This document shows, piece by piece, positions 53,227 to 61,464 of a stretch of DNA of 64,000 bases. Both the position numbers and the translations under genes were made by a program. Where the stretch lies: assembly GCA_001897855.1 (NCBI GenBank), contig MKUO01000008.1:62001-126000 (forward strand). The letters are read 5' to 3'. Position 1 is the first letter of the stretch; each line of letters begins with the position of its first letter. The notes below the pieces were generated by a model, which saw only the letters and a program-made list of their open reading frames with translations, made no database searches and was not told the origin of the DNA. The DNA comes from Bacteroidetes bacterium 43-93. GTDB lineage: Bacteria > Bacteroidota > Bacteroidia > Chitinophagales > Chitinophagaceae.

Positions 53227-54455
53227 TGGAAGGAAAGCGTAAAATATCAACCCGTAGAATACTGCAGACACTGGTTACACTGCTGGTGACAGGTGCATGT
53301 GTTACGGCATTGGTAAGCGCTGCCCGTATGCAGGATGTTAAAAAACTGCGTGGTTACAGTATCGTTATTAAGAATGATAAATACGGATTTGTAGATAAGG
53401 AAGAAGTAAAAGAATTATTGGCAGCAAGCAGCAATACATCTGTAGACCAGATAAGTATAGGCAAGCTGAATGCGCATAAGATGGAAGAGGTGGTGAATGC
53501 TAACCCATGGGTGGCAGGATCGCAGGTATATGTGGGTAATGACAACGTGGTACATATAAATGTGGTACAGCGTATCCCAATCGCTCGTCTGTTCGATCAG
53601 TCAGGTAATAGTTATTACCTCGATGGTACTTTGAAATCATTGCCGCTGTCAGACAAGTACACGCAGTACACTATGGTAGTAACCAATGTGCCTGTTCTGA
53701 ATGATGATAGCCTGGGCAATTCAATGAAAGCACAGATAGCTGCCGTGGTAAGGAAGATAGAAAGAGATACGTTCTGGGCTGCACAGGTATCGCAGGTAAT
53801 GGTAACGGATGATCGCACATTTGAGTTGGTGCCTGTGTTGGGTAATCAAAGGATCATTCTTGGTGATACAGCAAACCTCGATGATAAATTCAGCAACCTG
53901 TTTGCCTTCTATAAAAAAGTACTGAACCGTATAGGCTGGGATAAATATGATATACTGGATGCACGTTATGCAGGACAGATAGTGGCATCACCCGCTATAG
54001 CATGGAAAGTGCCCGTAGATAAAGCAGTGAGCAATATGAACTGGGTGAAAAGCATCATAGGTAATGATCAGCCCGATGTACTGGGAGATATGAACCCAAC
54101 AACGCCTGTGAAACCTCTGGGAACTCCGGTATCCGTTGCAACAACACCTAAACCTGTAACGCCGGCACCACAACCGGTAGCTATTAAACCGGTTGTGCAA
54201 AAACCTGTAGTGGTATCAAAGCCGGCAGTAACCAAACCTGCTATAAAACCCGCAGAGCATAAACAGATGCCTGTAGTAGTAAAAAAGGCAGAGAAACCTG
54301 CGGTAAAGCAAGACAAAATAAAACCTGCCGCAAAGCCGATAAAAAAAGAAGCACCAAAGAAGAAAGAAAATATAACAGATAAGAAGAGAACAACAGCAAA
54401 GCAAACGAACAAAGAGGAAGAACCTAAACCAAAATATCTATACCAGGGACATTAA
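53226..54455 (+). CDS. ftsQ: Cell division protein FtsQ with long Pro/Lys-rich C-terminal tail
   Basis: A 409-aa bitopic protein. One membrane helix (about residues 11-28, ILQTLVTLLVTGACVTAL) and a periplasmic POTRA/FtsQ region (IVIKNDKYGFVDKEEVKEL, ANPWVAGSQVYVGNDNVVHI, RIPIARLFDQSGNSYYLDG). The conserved part ends about residue 285. From about 290 to 409 there is a repetitive tail of Pro, Lys, Val, Ala and Thr (VVQKPVVVSKPAVTKP, then KKEAPKKKENITDKK) ending YLYQGH. Most FtsQ proteins stop near 250-290 aa, so the tail is unusual. It could span or bind peptidoglycan. Confidence 0.9.
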   Translation: MEGKRKISTRRILQTLVTLLVTGACVTALVSAARMQDVKKLRGYSIVIKNDKYGFVDKEEVKELLAASSNTSVDQISIGKLNAHKMEEVVNANPWVAGSQVYVGNDNVVHINVVQRIPIARLFDQSGNSYYLDGTLKSLPLSDKYTQYTMVVTNVPVLNDDSLGNSMKAQIAAVVRKIERDTFWAAQVSQVMVTDDRTFELVPVLGNQRIILGDTANLDDKFSNLFAFYKKVLNRIGWDKYDILDARYAGQIVASPAIAWKVPVDKAVSNMNWVKSIIGNDQPDVLGDMNPTTPVKPLGTPVSVATTPKPVTPAPQPVAIKPVVQKPVVVSKPAVTKPAIKPAEHKQMPVVVKKAEKPAVKQDKIKPAAKPIKKEAPKKKENITDKKRTTAKQTNKEEEPKPKYLYQGH

Positions 54456-54483
54456 AAGAATATAACAATTAAATATACGCAGT

Positions 54484-55896
54484 ATGAGTAAAAAAGAACA
54501 ACCTATCATTGTCGGACTGGACATAGGTACTACCAAGGTGGTAGCTATAGCCGGGCGCAAAAACGAGTACGGTAAGTTGGAGATACTCGGTTTTGGAAAG
54601 GCAGAATCACAAGGTGTGAGCCATGGCGTGGTAATGAACATTGAACAATGTATTCGTTCCATCGAAATGGCGATCGAAAAATGCCTGCAGTCAAACAAAG
54701 ACCTTGAGATCAAGGAGGTTTACGTAGGTATTGCCGGTCAGCACATCAAGAGCCTGCAGACCCGTGGCGACAGGGTACGTACCCATACAGACGAAGAGAT
54801 CAGCAAGGAAGATATAGACCTGCTGGTACGCGATCAGTACAGGACGTACATTCCTGCCGGAGACCAGATCATAGACATTGTACCGCAGGAATTTACCGTA
54901 GACAGCACACCGAACGTAATAGACCCGGTGGGCATGAGCGGTGTAAAGATCGGTGCCAACTTCCACATCATCACGGGCGACCGTAATGCCATTCGTAACA
55001 TCAAGCGCTGTGTAGACAGGGCAGAGCTGATGACGCGCGACCTGGTGTTACAGCCACTGGCATCTGCAGCGGCGGTAATGAACGAAGAAGACCTGGAAGC
55101 AGGTGTGGCTATTGTAGATATTGGTGGTGGTACTACAGATATGGCTGTGTTCTATGATGGCATACTGAAACATACAGCAGTAATACCTTATGCAGGTGTA
55201 AATATTACCAACGATATACGCAACGGACTGGGCGTATTACGTGCACAGGCAGAGCAAATGAAAGTGCAGTTTGGTATGGCGCTGGCCGATGAGGCTAATG
55301 CGAATGCCTACATTACTATACCTGGTCTGCGTGGCTTGCCTCCTAAGGAGATATCTGTAAAGAACCTGGCAAACATTATACAGGCACGCACACAGGAGAT
55401 ACTTGACTATGTAGTATATCACCTGAAGCAAATAGATCTTGATAAAAGATTGTATGGTGGCATCATCCTTACAGGTGGTGGTGCGCAACTGAAGCATATT
55501 ATACAACTGACAGAATATGTTACCGGTTTAGGTGCCCGCATTGGTTATCCTAATGAACACCTGGCGGGTACCAATCATGCAGAGATCATGAAGAACCCGA
55601 TGTACTCAACCTGTATTGGTTTGATACTACGTGGTTACCACGACTTTGAGAACGGACGCCTGCGTTTTGTAGGTGAAGGCGGAAACGTCATCCACATCTC
55701 TAAGAAGGAAATGGAAGACGCAATGGACGAGCAGGAAACAGAAACTAAAGTTATGGCTACGGAATCTACAGAAGAACAACAGGCCATTGCCAACCATAAG
55801 ACTGCTAAGCGTTCAGAGAATTTTAAAAAGCTTTTCGACGGACTGAAAGGAAAGTTCATGAAATTCTTTGAAGAAGTAGAAGACGAAGAAATATAA
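54484..55896 (+). CDS. ftsA: Cell division protein FtsA
   Basis: A 470-aa actin-fold ATPase that tethers FtsZ to the membrane. Phosphate-binding loop IVGLDIGTTKVVAIAGRKN (in parts), SHGVVMNIEQCIRSIEMAI, the 1C subdomain region YVGIAGQHIKSLQTRG, the second loop VAIVDIGGGTTDMAVFYDG and adenosine motif IILTGGGAQLKHI. The C-terminus ends with an amphipathic segment (ENFKKLFDGLKGKFMKFFEE), the membrane-targeting helix, longer than in E. coli. Lies 28 nt after ftsQ and 65 nt before ftsZ. Confidence 0.95.
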   Translation: MSKKEQPIIVGLDIGTTKVVAIAGRKNEYGKLEILGFGKAESQGVSHGVVMNIEQCIRSIEMAIEKCLQSNKDLEIKEVYVGIAGQHIKSLQTRGDRVRTHTDEEISKEDIDLLVRDQYRTYIPAGDQIIDIVPQEFTVDSTPNVIDPVGMSGVKIGANFHIITGDRNAIRNIKRCVDRAELMTRDLVLQPLASAAAVMNEEDLEAGVAIVDIGGGTTDMAVFYDGILKHTAVIPYAGVNITNDIRNGLGVLRAQAEQMKVQFGMALADEANANAYITIPGLRGLPPKEISVKNLANIIQARTQEILDYVVYHLKQIDLDKRLYGGIILTGGGAQLKHIIQLTEYVTGLGARIGYPNEHLAGTNHAEIMKNPMYSTCIGLILRGYHDFENGRLRFVGEGGNVIHISKKEMEDAMDEQETETKVMATESTEEQQAIANHKTAKRSENFKKLFDGLKGKFMKFFEEVEDEEI

Positions 55897-55961
55897 AACA
55901 ACACACAAAACTTACTTACTAACCAATAAATAATAATTGCTAACCCAGAAATATAAATCGT

Positions 55962-57683
55962 ATGATACATTTTGAAATCCCCAAAAATCAATCATCTATC
56001 ATTAAAGTGATCGGCGTAGGTGGTGGTGGCAGCAATGCTGTTAACTACATGCACAGCCTGGGCATCGAAGGTGTAGACTTTGTTGTTTGCAACACAGATT
56101 CGCAAGCGCTTACACTTAGTCCCATTGTAAACAAGATCCAGCTAGGGCCACACCTTACGCAAGGGCTGGGTGCCGGTGCTAACCCAGAGATCGGTAAGCA
56201 GGCCAGTGAAGAGAGCTTTGAAGATATCTCTAAAATACTGAAGCTGAATACCCGCATGGCTTTCATCACTGCAGGTATGGGTGGTGGTACCGGTACAGGT
56301 GGTGCTCCGGTATTGGCAAAGATTTGCCGCGACCTGGGCATCCTTACAGTAGGTATCGTTACTACACCATTTACCTACGAAGGCCGCAAACGTATGAAGC
56401 AGGCGCAGGAAGGTATAGACCGTATGCGCGAATATGTAGATACTATCCTTATTATATCTAACGACAAGCTGCGCCAGCAATTTGGTAACCTGCCATTTAC
56501 ACAGGCATTTGCCAAGGCAGATGATGTATTGGCTACTGCCGCTAAATGTATCACAGATGTGATCACTACAACCGGTCAGATCAACGTTGACTTTGCAGAC
56601 GTTTGCACCGTAATGAAGAATGGCGGTGTAGCTATACTTGGTAGTGCTGCTATAGCAGGTGAGAACCGTGCTAACCATGCGGTAGAGCAAGCGCTGAACT
56701 CTCCGTTGCTGAACGATAGCGATATCCGCGGTGCTAAATGGATACTGCTGAACATTACCTCTGCAGCAGGTGAGTTTGAACATACTATGGACGAAGCAGA
56801 AGCGATACAGGCTTATGTACAGGAGCAGGCAGGTGATAACTGCGACGTGATACTCGGTATGGGCCATGACCCTAACCTGGGCGATAAGATAGCTGTTACC
56901 ATCATTGCTACAGGCTTCAACCACAAAGAACTGAATATAGAAATGCCCGCCAGGAAGAACGAACCTGAAAAAGTATTCGTAACACTTGGAGCTAATAATA
57001 CTACAGCGTCTGTAGAGAATGCTGCTACAGGAACAACACCTGCTGCTGAGGCAACACCTGCTAAAGAAGAACCAACTGCACAGGCAGATCCTATGTCGCC
57101 TACGCTGGTAGAGATGCCGGAGGTAAAAGCAACCATAGGTGGTATAGTGATAGATGCAAAACCATCCTTCCCTGTACAGGAAGAAAAGAAGGAAACCTTT
57201 ACACTGAACATGTTTCCTGAAACAACAAGCAACGAGGCTTCCGTTACAAATAAAGAGGAACAAAAACCAGCTGCACCGCAGCAACCGGTTGTTGAAGAGA
57301 GCAACATCCAGCTGATCATTAAAAATGAAGTGCCTGCACCAACACCGGAAGTATCCAACACGGTGAAGATAGGTGACCGCGTACTCACTGCTATGGAAAT
57401 AGAAGAGCGCGAACGTTTCGAAGCACAGAAACGCGCATTGGAAGAGCGTGCACAACGCCTGCGCAACATGAGCTTTAACATCAAGGGCAATGAAAGCACG
57501 GATGATATGGAGAATGTGCCTGCTTATGTGCGCCGTAACATGAATGTGGATGATAAAGGTGTAGCGTCTGCAGATAACTACTACAGTGGTTATAGTGTAG
57601 GCATGAACGATCAGCAACAAAACAAGAACCAGGCGAGCATACAAACGCTCAATACTTTCCTGAACGGAAAGAAGCCTGACTAA
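55962..57683 (+). CDS. ftsZ: Cell division GTPase FtsZ
   Basis: A 573-aa tubulin homologue that forms the Z ring. The GTPase core is at about 10-325: VIGVGGGGSNAVNYM, the tubulin signature GMGGGTGTGGAPVLA near residue 106, NVDFADVCTVMKNGGVA, and GHDPNLGDKIAVTIIATGF. After the core there is a ~240-residue linker rich in Glu/Pro/Thr (EATPAKEEPTAQADP), much longer than the ~50 of E. coli but common in Bacteroidota. The C-terminal peptide is TLNTFLNGKKPD. Last gene of the dcw operon; a terminator follows. Confidence 0.97.
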   Translation: MIHFEIPKNQSSIIKVIGVGGGGSNAVNYMHSLGIEGVDFVVCNTDSQALTLSPIVNKIQLGPHLTQGLGAGANPEIGKQASEESFEDISKILKLNTRMAFITAGMGGGTGTGGAPVLAKICRDLGILTVGIVTTPFTYEGRKRMKQAQEGIDRMREYVDTILIISNDKLRQQFGNLPFTQAFAKADDVLATAAKCITDVITTTGQINVDFADVCTVMKNGGVAILGSAAIAGENRANHAVEQALNSPLLNDSDIRGAKWILLNITSAAGEFEHTMDEAEAIQAYVQEQAGDNCDVILGMGHDPNLGDKIAVTIIATGFNHKELNIEMPARKNEPEKVFVTLGANNTTASVENAATGTTPAAEATPAKEEPTAQADPMSPTLVEMPEVKATIGGIVIDAKPSFPVQEEKKETFTLNMFPETTSNEASVTNKEEQKPAAPQQPVVEESNIQLIIKNEVPAPTPEVSNTVKIGDRVLTAMEIEERERFEAQKRALEERAQRLRNMSFNIKGNESTDDMENVPAYVRRNMNVDDKGVASADNYYSGYSVGMNDQQQNKNQASIQTLNTFLNGKKPD

Positions 57684-57719
57684 TTACCGTCTCTTTTGTT
57701 ATATTTCATATTGCGTAAC

Positions 57720-57754
57720 AGCTCCTGTTTTCTAACGGGAGCTTTTCTTTTTTT
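57720..57754 (+). terminator. Terminator of the dcw operon
   Basis: 10-bp stem AGCTCCTGTT / AACGGGAGCT (one T-G pair), loop TTCT, then TTTCTTTTTTT. First terminator since mraZ, 37 nt after the ftsZ stop, so the whole 16-kb cluster can be one transcript. Confidence 0.9.
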
Positions 57755-57850
57755 AATACAATTCCCTTTGTGTATTCTTTAACACTGCAGGCTTAAACCA
57801 ATAGCATCACCCACCGTCTATATAGTAACACAAAAACAAAAAAGAGCGTT

Positions 57851-58165
57851 ATGAAAAAGATAGTTTTTATTGCAGCGATGATAGGCGCCTTAACTGTAAG
57901 CCAGGTATCACAGGCACAACCACGTATCAATCATCGTCAGTACAACCAGCATCAGCGTATAGCTAATGGCGTACATAACGGTACCGTTACCCGTGGCGAG
58001 GCACATCGCCTGGGGATGCAGCAGACCTTTATACGCCGCGATAAAAGGATGGCCTTGGCAGATGGCCACATGAGCCCTCGTGAACGTGCTATCATCAACC
58101 GCGAACAAATGCACGCTAACCGTTCTATATATAGAATGAAGCATAATGGAAGAAATCGGTTTTAA
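57851..58165 (+). CDS. Small exported basic protein
   Basis: A 104-aa protein with a signal peptide (about 1-22, VSQVSQAQ). The mature part is very basic and His/Arg/Asn-rich, with two related blocks: RIANGVHNGTVTRGEAHRLG and RMALADGHMSPRERAIINRE. The pattern G-x-(V/L)T-x-x-E followed by DGH-(M/L)-(S/T)-x-x-E resembles degenerate EF-hand-like repeats of small exported bacterial proteins of unknown function. It has its own terminators on both sides, so it is expressed alone. Function unknown. Confidence 0.7.
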   Translation: MKKIVFIAAMIGALTVSQVSQAQPRINHRQYNQHQRIANGVHNGTVTRGEAHRLGMQQTFIRRDKRMALADGHMSPRERAIINREQMHANRSIYRMKHNGRNRF

Positions 58166-58197
58166 GGGGTAATAGTTGGGTTTGGTTTAATATGTAT

Positions 58198-58224
58198 AAG
58201 CCGGGAGTTTTTCCCGGCTTTTTC
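58198..58224 (+). terminator. Terminator after the small exported protein
   Basis: Perfect 9-bp stem AAGCCGGGA / TCCCGGCTT with loop GTTTT, then TTTCG. Short T tract but very stable stem. Confidence 0.85.
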
Positions 58225-58521
58225 GTGTTGATACCCAATTAATTGCATTTTAATCCCCGAAAAAGTTTTCCCAACCTTTTTTTAAAAGATTCGGTCTATA
58301 TTTGAACCCCCGGTTATAAAGCGAAGCAACGATCAGGCCACCGGATTATTGTAATTAATATTTGGCTTGATATTTGTTTTAACTTTTTTGCAACATTGCA
58401 TACTAATAATAAGGGGCAAACGTTAATATATCTTTAAACTTAACAGTCTATAGCAGAAACATCTACCTAAAAATTATTACCGCTTCATGACGTGATCTAT
58501 ACGTTCAACAGGTAGAAGTAT
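58225..58521 (+). promoter_or_regulatory. 297-nt upstream region of the sigma factor with -7 element at 58297
   Basis: Non-coding gap. TATATTTG at 58297-58304 matches TAnnTTTG exactly; no -33 TTG at the right spacing, only a T-rich stretch. The predicted leader is then about 210 nt. No ORF of note or hairpin terminator was found within it. A long untranslated leader for an ECF sigma gene is unusual and may be regulatory. Confidence 0.4.
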
Positions 58522-59106
58522 ATGCAAACAACCCAACTACGTTCTGATTCAGAGCTGATACAAGCCTTTATAAAAGGCGATGAGAAGGCATTGGAAACCA
58601 TTGTATATCGTTATAAAGATAAGATATACACTTCTATTTATATGCTTGTGAAAGACAAGTATATGGCAGAAGACCTCTTCCAGGATGCCTTCCTGAAGAT
58701 GATACGCACCATACGCGATGGGCGGTACTCTGAGCAGGGCAAGTTCTTACCCTGGGCTATGCGGGTAGCTCATAACCTATGCATGGATCACTTCCGTAAA
58801 ATAAGGCAGCAAACACCGGTAACACTACCCGATGGGCAGGATATAGGTGCCTTGCTGGGTATGATGGAGCCTGGGGCATCCCAAAGGATGGAAACCCGCC
58901 AGGTGAATGAAAGCGTACGCCAGCTGATAGAAAAGCTGCCGGAAGAGCAGCGCGAAGTGATAGTGATGCGTATGTATGGCGACCTGAGCTTTAAAGAAAT
59001 ATCAGACATTACCTCTGTAAGTATTAATACAGCCCTTGGCCGTATGCGCTACGCCCTCATCAACCTGCGCCGTATGATAGAGGATAAACAATTGGTATTG
59101 CGTTAA
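58522..59106 (+). CDS. ECF-type RNA polymerase sigma factor
   Basis: A 194-aa sigma-70 family protein with only regions 2 and 4. Region 2 (about 20-95) contains YRYKDKIYTSIYMLVKDKY, AEDLFQDAFLKMIRTI and WAMRVAHNLCMDHFRK. Region 4 (about 130-185) contains LPEEQREVIVMRMYGDLSF and the helix-turn-helix ISDITSVSINTALGRMRYAL. No anti-sigma or FecR-like gene follows; the next gene is rsmE 23 nt downstream on the same strand. Such stand-alone ECF factors are found across the phylum. Regulon unknown. Confidence 0.9.
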   Translation: MQTTQLRSDSELIQAFIKGDEKALETIVYRYKDKIYTSIYMLVKDKYMAEDLFQDAFLKMIRTIRDGRYSEQGKFLPWAMRVAHNLCMDHFRKIRQQTPVTLPDGQDIGALLGMMEPGASQRMETRQVNESVRQLIEKLPEEQREVIVMRMYGDLSFKEISDITSVSINTALGRMRYALINLRRMIEDKQLVLR

Positions 59107-59129
59107 CACCATTTTGGTTATCTTGCTGC

Positions 59130-59858
59130 ATGGCCTCATTACCATTGTTTTTCTATGACGGTCCGCTGCGGCAGGGCAGCGAAGTGCTGCTGGATGAAGC
59201 TACCTCTAAACACGTAATACAGGTATTGCGGATGCAACCCGGTGAGGAGCTGGCACTGGCAGATGGCAAAGGCCATCAGGCCATTACACAAATAATAACA
59301 GATAACAGGAAGAAATGCAGCGTACAGGTGCGGCATACGGTGTTGCACCCACGCCCTGCTGCGTCCCTGCACCTGGCAGTAGGCTTTACCAAAAATGCAA
59401 GCCGCAACGAATGGCTGCTGGAAAAAGCTACCGAACTGGGTGTGAGCTCCATCATACCGCTAAGTACTGCCCGTACCGAGAAAGAAAGGGGCAAGTACGA
59501 ACGCTGGAATAATATACTGGTATCTGCCATGCTGCAATCGCAGCAGTATTACCTGCCTGTATTGGCACCGGTTACGGGCTTAAAGGAATTGCTGGATGCT
59601 CATGCTAATACTCATCAAAAACTTATAGGACACTGCGAAGGCGGCATACCGCGTAAGGCATTGCACCAAGCTATGCAACCCGGTAAGGATACCCTGGTAC
59701 TGATAGGGCCCGAAGGAGATTTTGCCCCGGAAGAGATAAAACTATGTATGGATAATGGCTGCACAGGGATAGCCATGGCATCACAAAGGCTGCGCACAGA
59801 AACTGCTGCGATGAATGTATGTGCGTATTTTAACACGATCAATTATGAAATGGCTTAG
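59130..59858 (+). CDS. rsmE: 16S rRNA (uracil(1498)-N3)-methyltransferase RsmE
   Basis: A 242-aa SPOUT methyltransferase. N-terminal PUA-like domain (HVIQVLRMQPGEELALADG), then FTKNASRNEWLLEKATELGV and STARTEKERGKYERWNNIL. The C-terminal SAM knot is VLIGPEGDFAPEEIKL with MASQRLRTETAAMNVCAYF, the diagnostic RxxRTETA motif. It methylates U1498 in 16S rRNA. Overlaps the start of the DUF4159 gene by 14 nt, so the sigma factor, rsmE and DUF4159 form one operon. Confidence 0.94.
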   Translation: MASLPLFFYDGPLRQGSEVLLDEATSKHVIQVLRMQPGEELALADGKGHQAITQIITDNRKKCSVQVRHTVLHPRPAASLHLAVGFTKNASRNEWLLEKATELGVSSIIPLSTARTEKERGKYERWNNILVSAMLQSQQYYLPVLAPVTGLKELLDAHANTHQKLIGHCEGGIPRKALHQAMQPGKDTLVLIGPEGDFAPEEIKLCMDNGCTGIAMASQRLRTETAAMNVCAYFNTINYEMA

Positions 59859-60510
59859 ATCTGCACTCACTATATTATTGGTAGCCTTTGCTACGCTGGC
59901 ACAGGCACAGATGAAGCTGGCATTGCTGGTATATGGCGGTGGTGGCGACTGGTATGCCAATCCTACATCGCTGAAGAACCTGGCTATATTCTGTAATCAA
60001 AACCTGCACACCAGTTTTGTACCACAGGAGGCACAGGTAGAGGTAGGTAGCCCAGACCTGTTTAACTATCCCTTTGTACACATGACAGGGCACGGACGAT
60101 GGGCATTGACAGATGCAGAGGCAAAGAACCTGAGGCAATATTTAGAAGCAGGCGGCTTCCTGCATATAGATGATAACTACGGGCTGGATCCCTATGTGCG
60201 CCCCGCATTGAAACAGGTGTTCCCCGAGCTGGAATTGGTAGAGCTGCCCTTCTCGCACCCTATATACCACCAGGCATATAACTTCCCTAATGGCTTGCCC
60301 AAGATACACGAGCACGATAATAAACCACCCAAAGGCTATGGCCTGATATACAAAGGCCGCTTAGTATGCTTCTATAGCTACGAAACAGATCTTGGAGATG
60401 GATGGGAAGACCCTGAAGTGCATAACGATAAGCCCGAGAAACGCCTGCAGGCATTGCAGATGGGTGCCAATATCATCCAGTACGTATTTAACGGTACAGC
60501 CAAACTATAG
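59845..60510 (+). CDS. DUF4159 domain exported protein
   Basis: A 221-aa protein with a signal peptide (about 1-21, VAFATLAQAQ). The mature part is a DUF4159 domain: LALLVYGGGGDWYANPTSL, NYPFVHMTGHGRWALTDAEA, LRQYLEAGGFLHIDDNYGLD, LPFSHPIYHQAYNFPNGLPK. The domain has a glutamine-amidotransferase-like fold and the family has no established function. I chose the ATG at 59845, which gives a clean signal peptide and a 14-nt overlap with rsmE; the upstream frame starts at 59815. Convergent with the epimerase gene, overlapping it by 6 nt. Confidence 0.85.
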   Translation: MKWLRSALTILLVAFATLAQAQMKLALLVYGGGGDWYANPTSLKNLAIFCNQNLHTSFVPQEAQVEVGSPDLFNYPFVHMTGHGRWALTDAEAKNLRQYLEAGGFLHIDDNYGLDPYVRPALKQVFPELELVELPFSHPIYHQAYNFPNGLPKIHEHDNKPPKGYGLIYKGRLVCFYSYETDLGDGWEDPEVHNDKPEKRLQALQMGANIIQYVFNGTAKL

Positions 60511-61464
60511 CTTGGTACGCCAGTAGCCGATCATATCTGTGATGGTCTGCTTCAATGGTATCTCCTGCTGCCAGCCGGTAGCCGCTATCAGCTTCTGAGA
60601 ATTGCCATAGATAATAGGTTCATCCAGCGGGCGCATTAGTACTGCATCTACTTCTGCATTGATGGTAATGCCCGTTACTTCTTCTATAATAGAGATGATA
60701 TCCTTTACCTGGTAAATGTGTTTACCGCTGATATTATAAGCCTCGCCATATACACCATCTGAAGATAATTTGTAGAGGGCATTGATCAGGTCTCTTACAT
60801 CGGTGATAGCTCTTTTGGTGCTGAGGTTGCCACAGATAAATTTATCGGTAAGCCCCTTCTCCAGCTGCACGGCACGTTTGGTAAAGTCCGATACCACATC
60901 GTTTACCTTTCTTACACCCGTGGTATTGAATATACGTGCGCGGATGCACTTAATGCCGAATGTAGTATGGTATTGATAAGCAAGCAGGTCTTGTGCTACC
61001 TTGCTTACACCGTAAGGATGCAGCGGCAGCATTTCTGCTTCTTCGGTAACCGGTTCAGGGTGTTTTATAAGGGTAGATCCATATTGCGCGCTCGAGCAGG
61101 CTACGATCACCACAGGGTCATACCCCGGTGCATGTTCCCTTATCTTCTTGATGCTCTCAAACACATTGATGGTGCCATTGGCATTGGTCTCAAATGTTTC
61201 TATAGGTATCTCCCACGATAGGGCAGGATAGCTTTGTGCTGCCAGGTGATAGATCACATCGGGCAGGTAATTATGTATCAGCGCATGTACACTATCCCTG
61301 TCACGTACATCGCAGGGATGGTATTCGCATTTGTCTGCTACTTCTGTAATATCAATGGTAGGGTTATGAAAAGTAGCTATAGGTTTGATGCCTTTGCTAT
61401 GATAGAATTCTATCAGGTGAGAGCCTACCATCCCACATCCACCGGTAATTAATACATTGCTCAT
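60505..61464 (-). CDS. NAD(P)-dependent sugar-nucleotide epimerase/dehydratase (GDP-mannose 4,6-dehydratase/RMD-like)
   Basis: A 319-aa extended short-chain dehydrogenase. NAD motif VLITGGCGMVGSHLIEFY at the start, catalytic Ser/Tyr/Lys in VACSSAQYGSTLI and LHPYGVSKVAQDLLAYQ. The remaining pattern (HLAAQSYPALSWEIPIETFE, ARIFNTTGVRKVNDVVSD) fits GDP-mannose dehydratase or GDP-6-deoxymannose reductase. It would supply a deoxysugar for surface polysaccharide. The 5' end overlaps the glycosyltransferase stop by 4 nt, forming a two-gene unit. Confidence 0.85.
   Translation of the reverse strand: MSNVLITGGCGMVGSHLIEFYHSKGIKPIATFHNPTIDITEVADKCEYHPCDVRDRDSVHALIHNYLPDVIYHLAAQSYPALSWEIPIETFETNANGTINVFESIKKIREHAPGYDPVVIVACSSAQYGSTLIKHPEPVTEEAEMLPLHPYGVSKVAQDLLAYQYHTTFGIKCIRARIFNTTGVRKVNDVVSDFTKRAVQLEKGLTDKFICGNLSTKRAITDVRDLINALYKLSSDGVYGEAYNISGKHIYQVKDIISIIEEVTGITINAEVDAVLMRPLDEPIIYGNSQKLIAATGWQQEIPLKQTITDMIGYWRTKL

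Noticed and set aside
56142-57644. 500-codon open frame antisense to ftsZ
   Set aside because: Composition is Cys/His/Tyr-rich, as expected from the reverse frame of an alternating-codon gene; no domain or start signal. Shadow of ftsZ.
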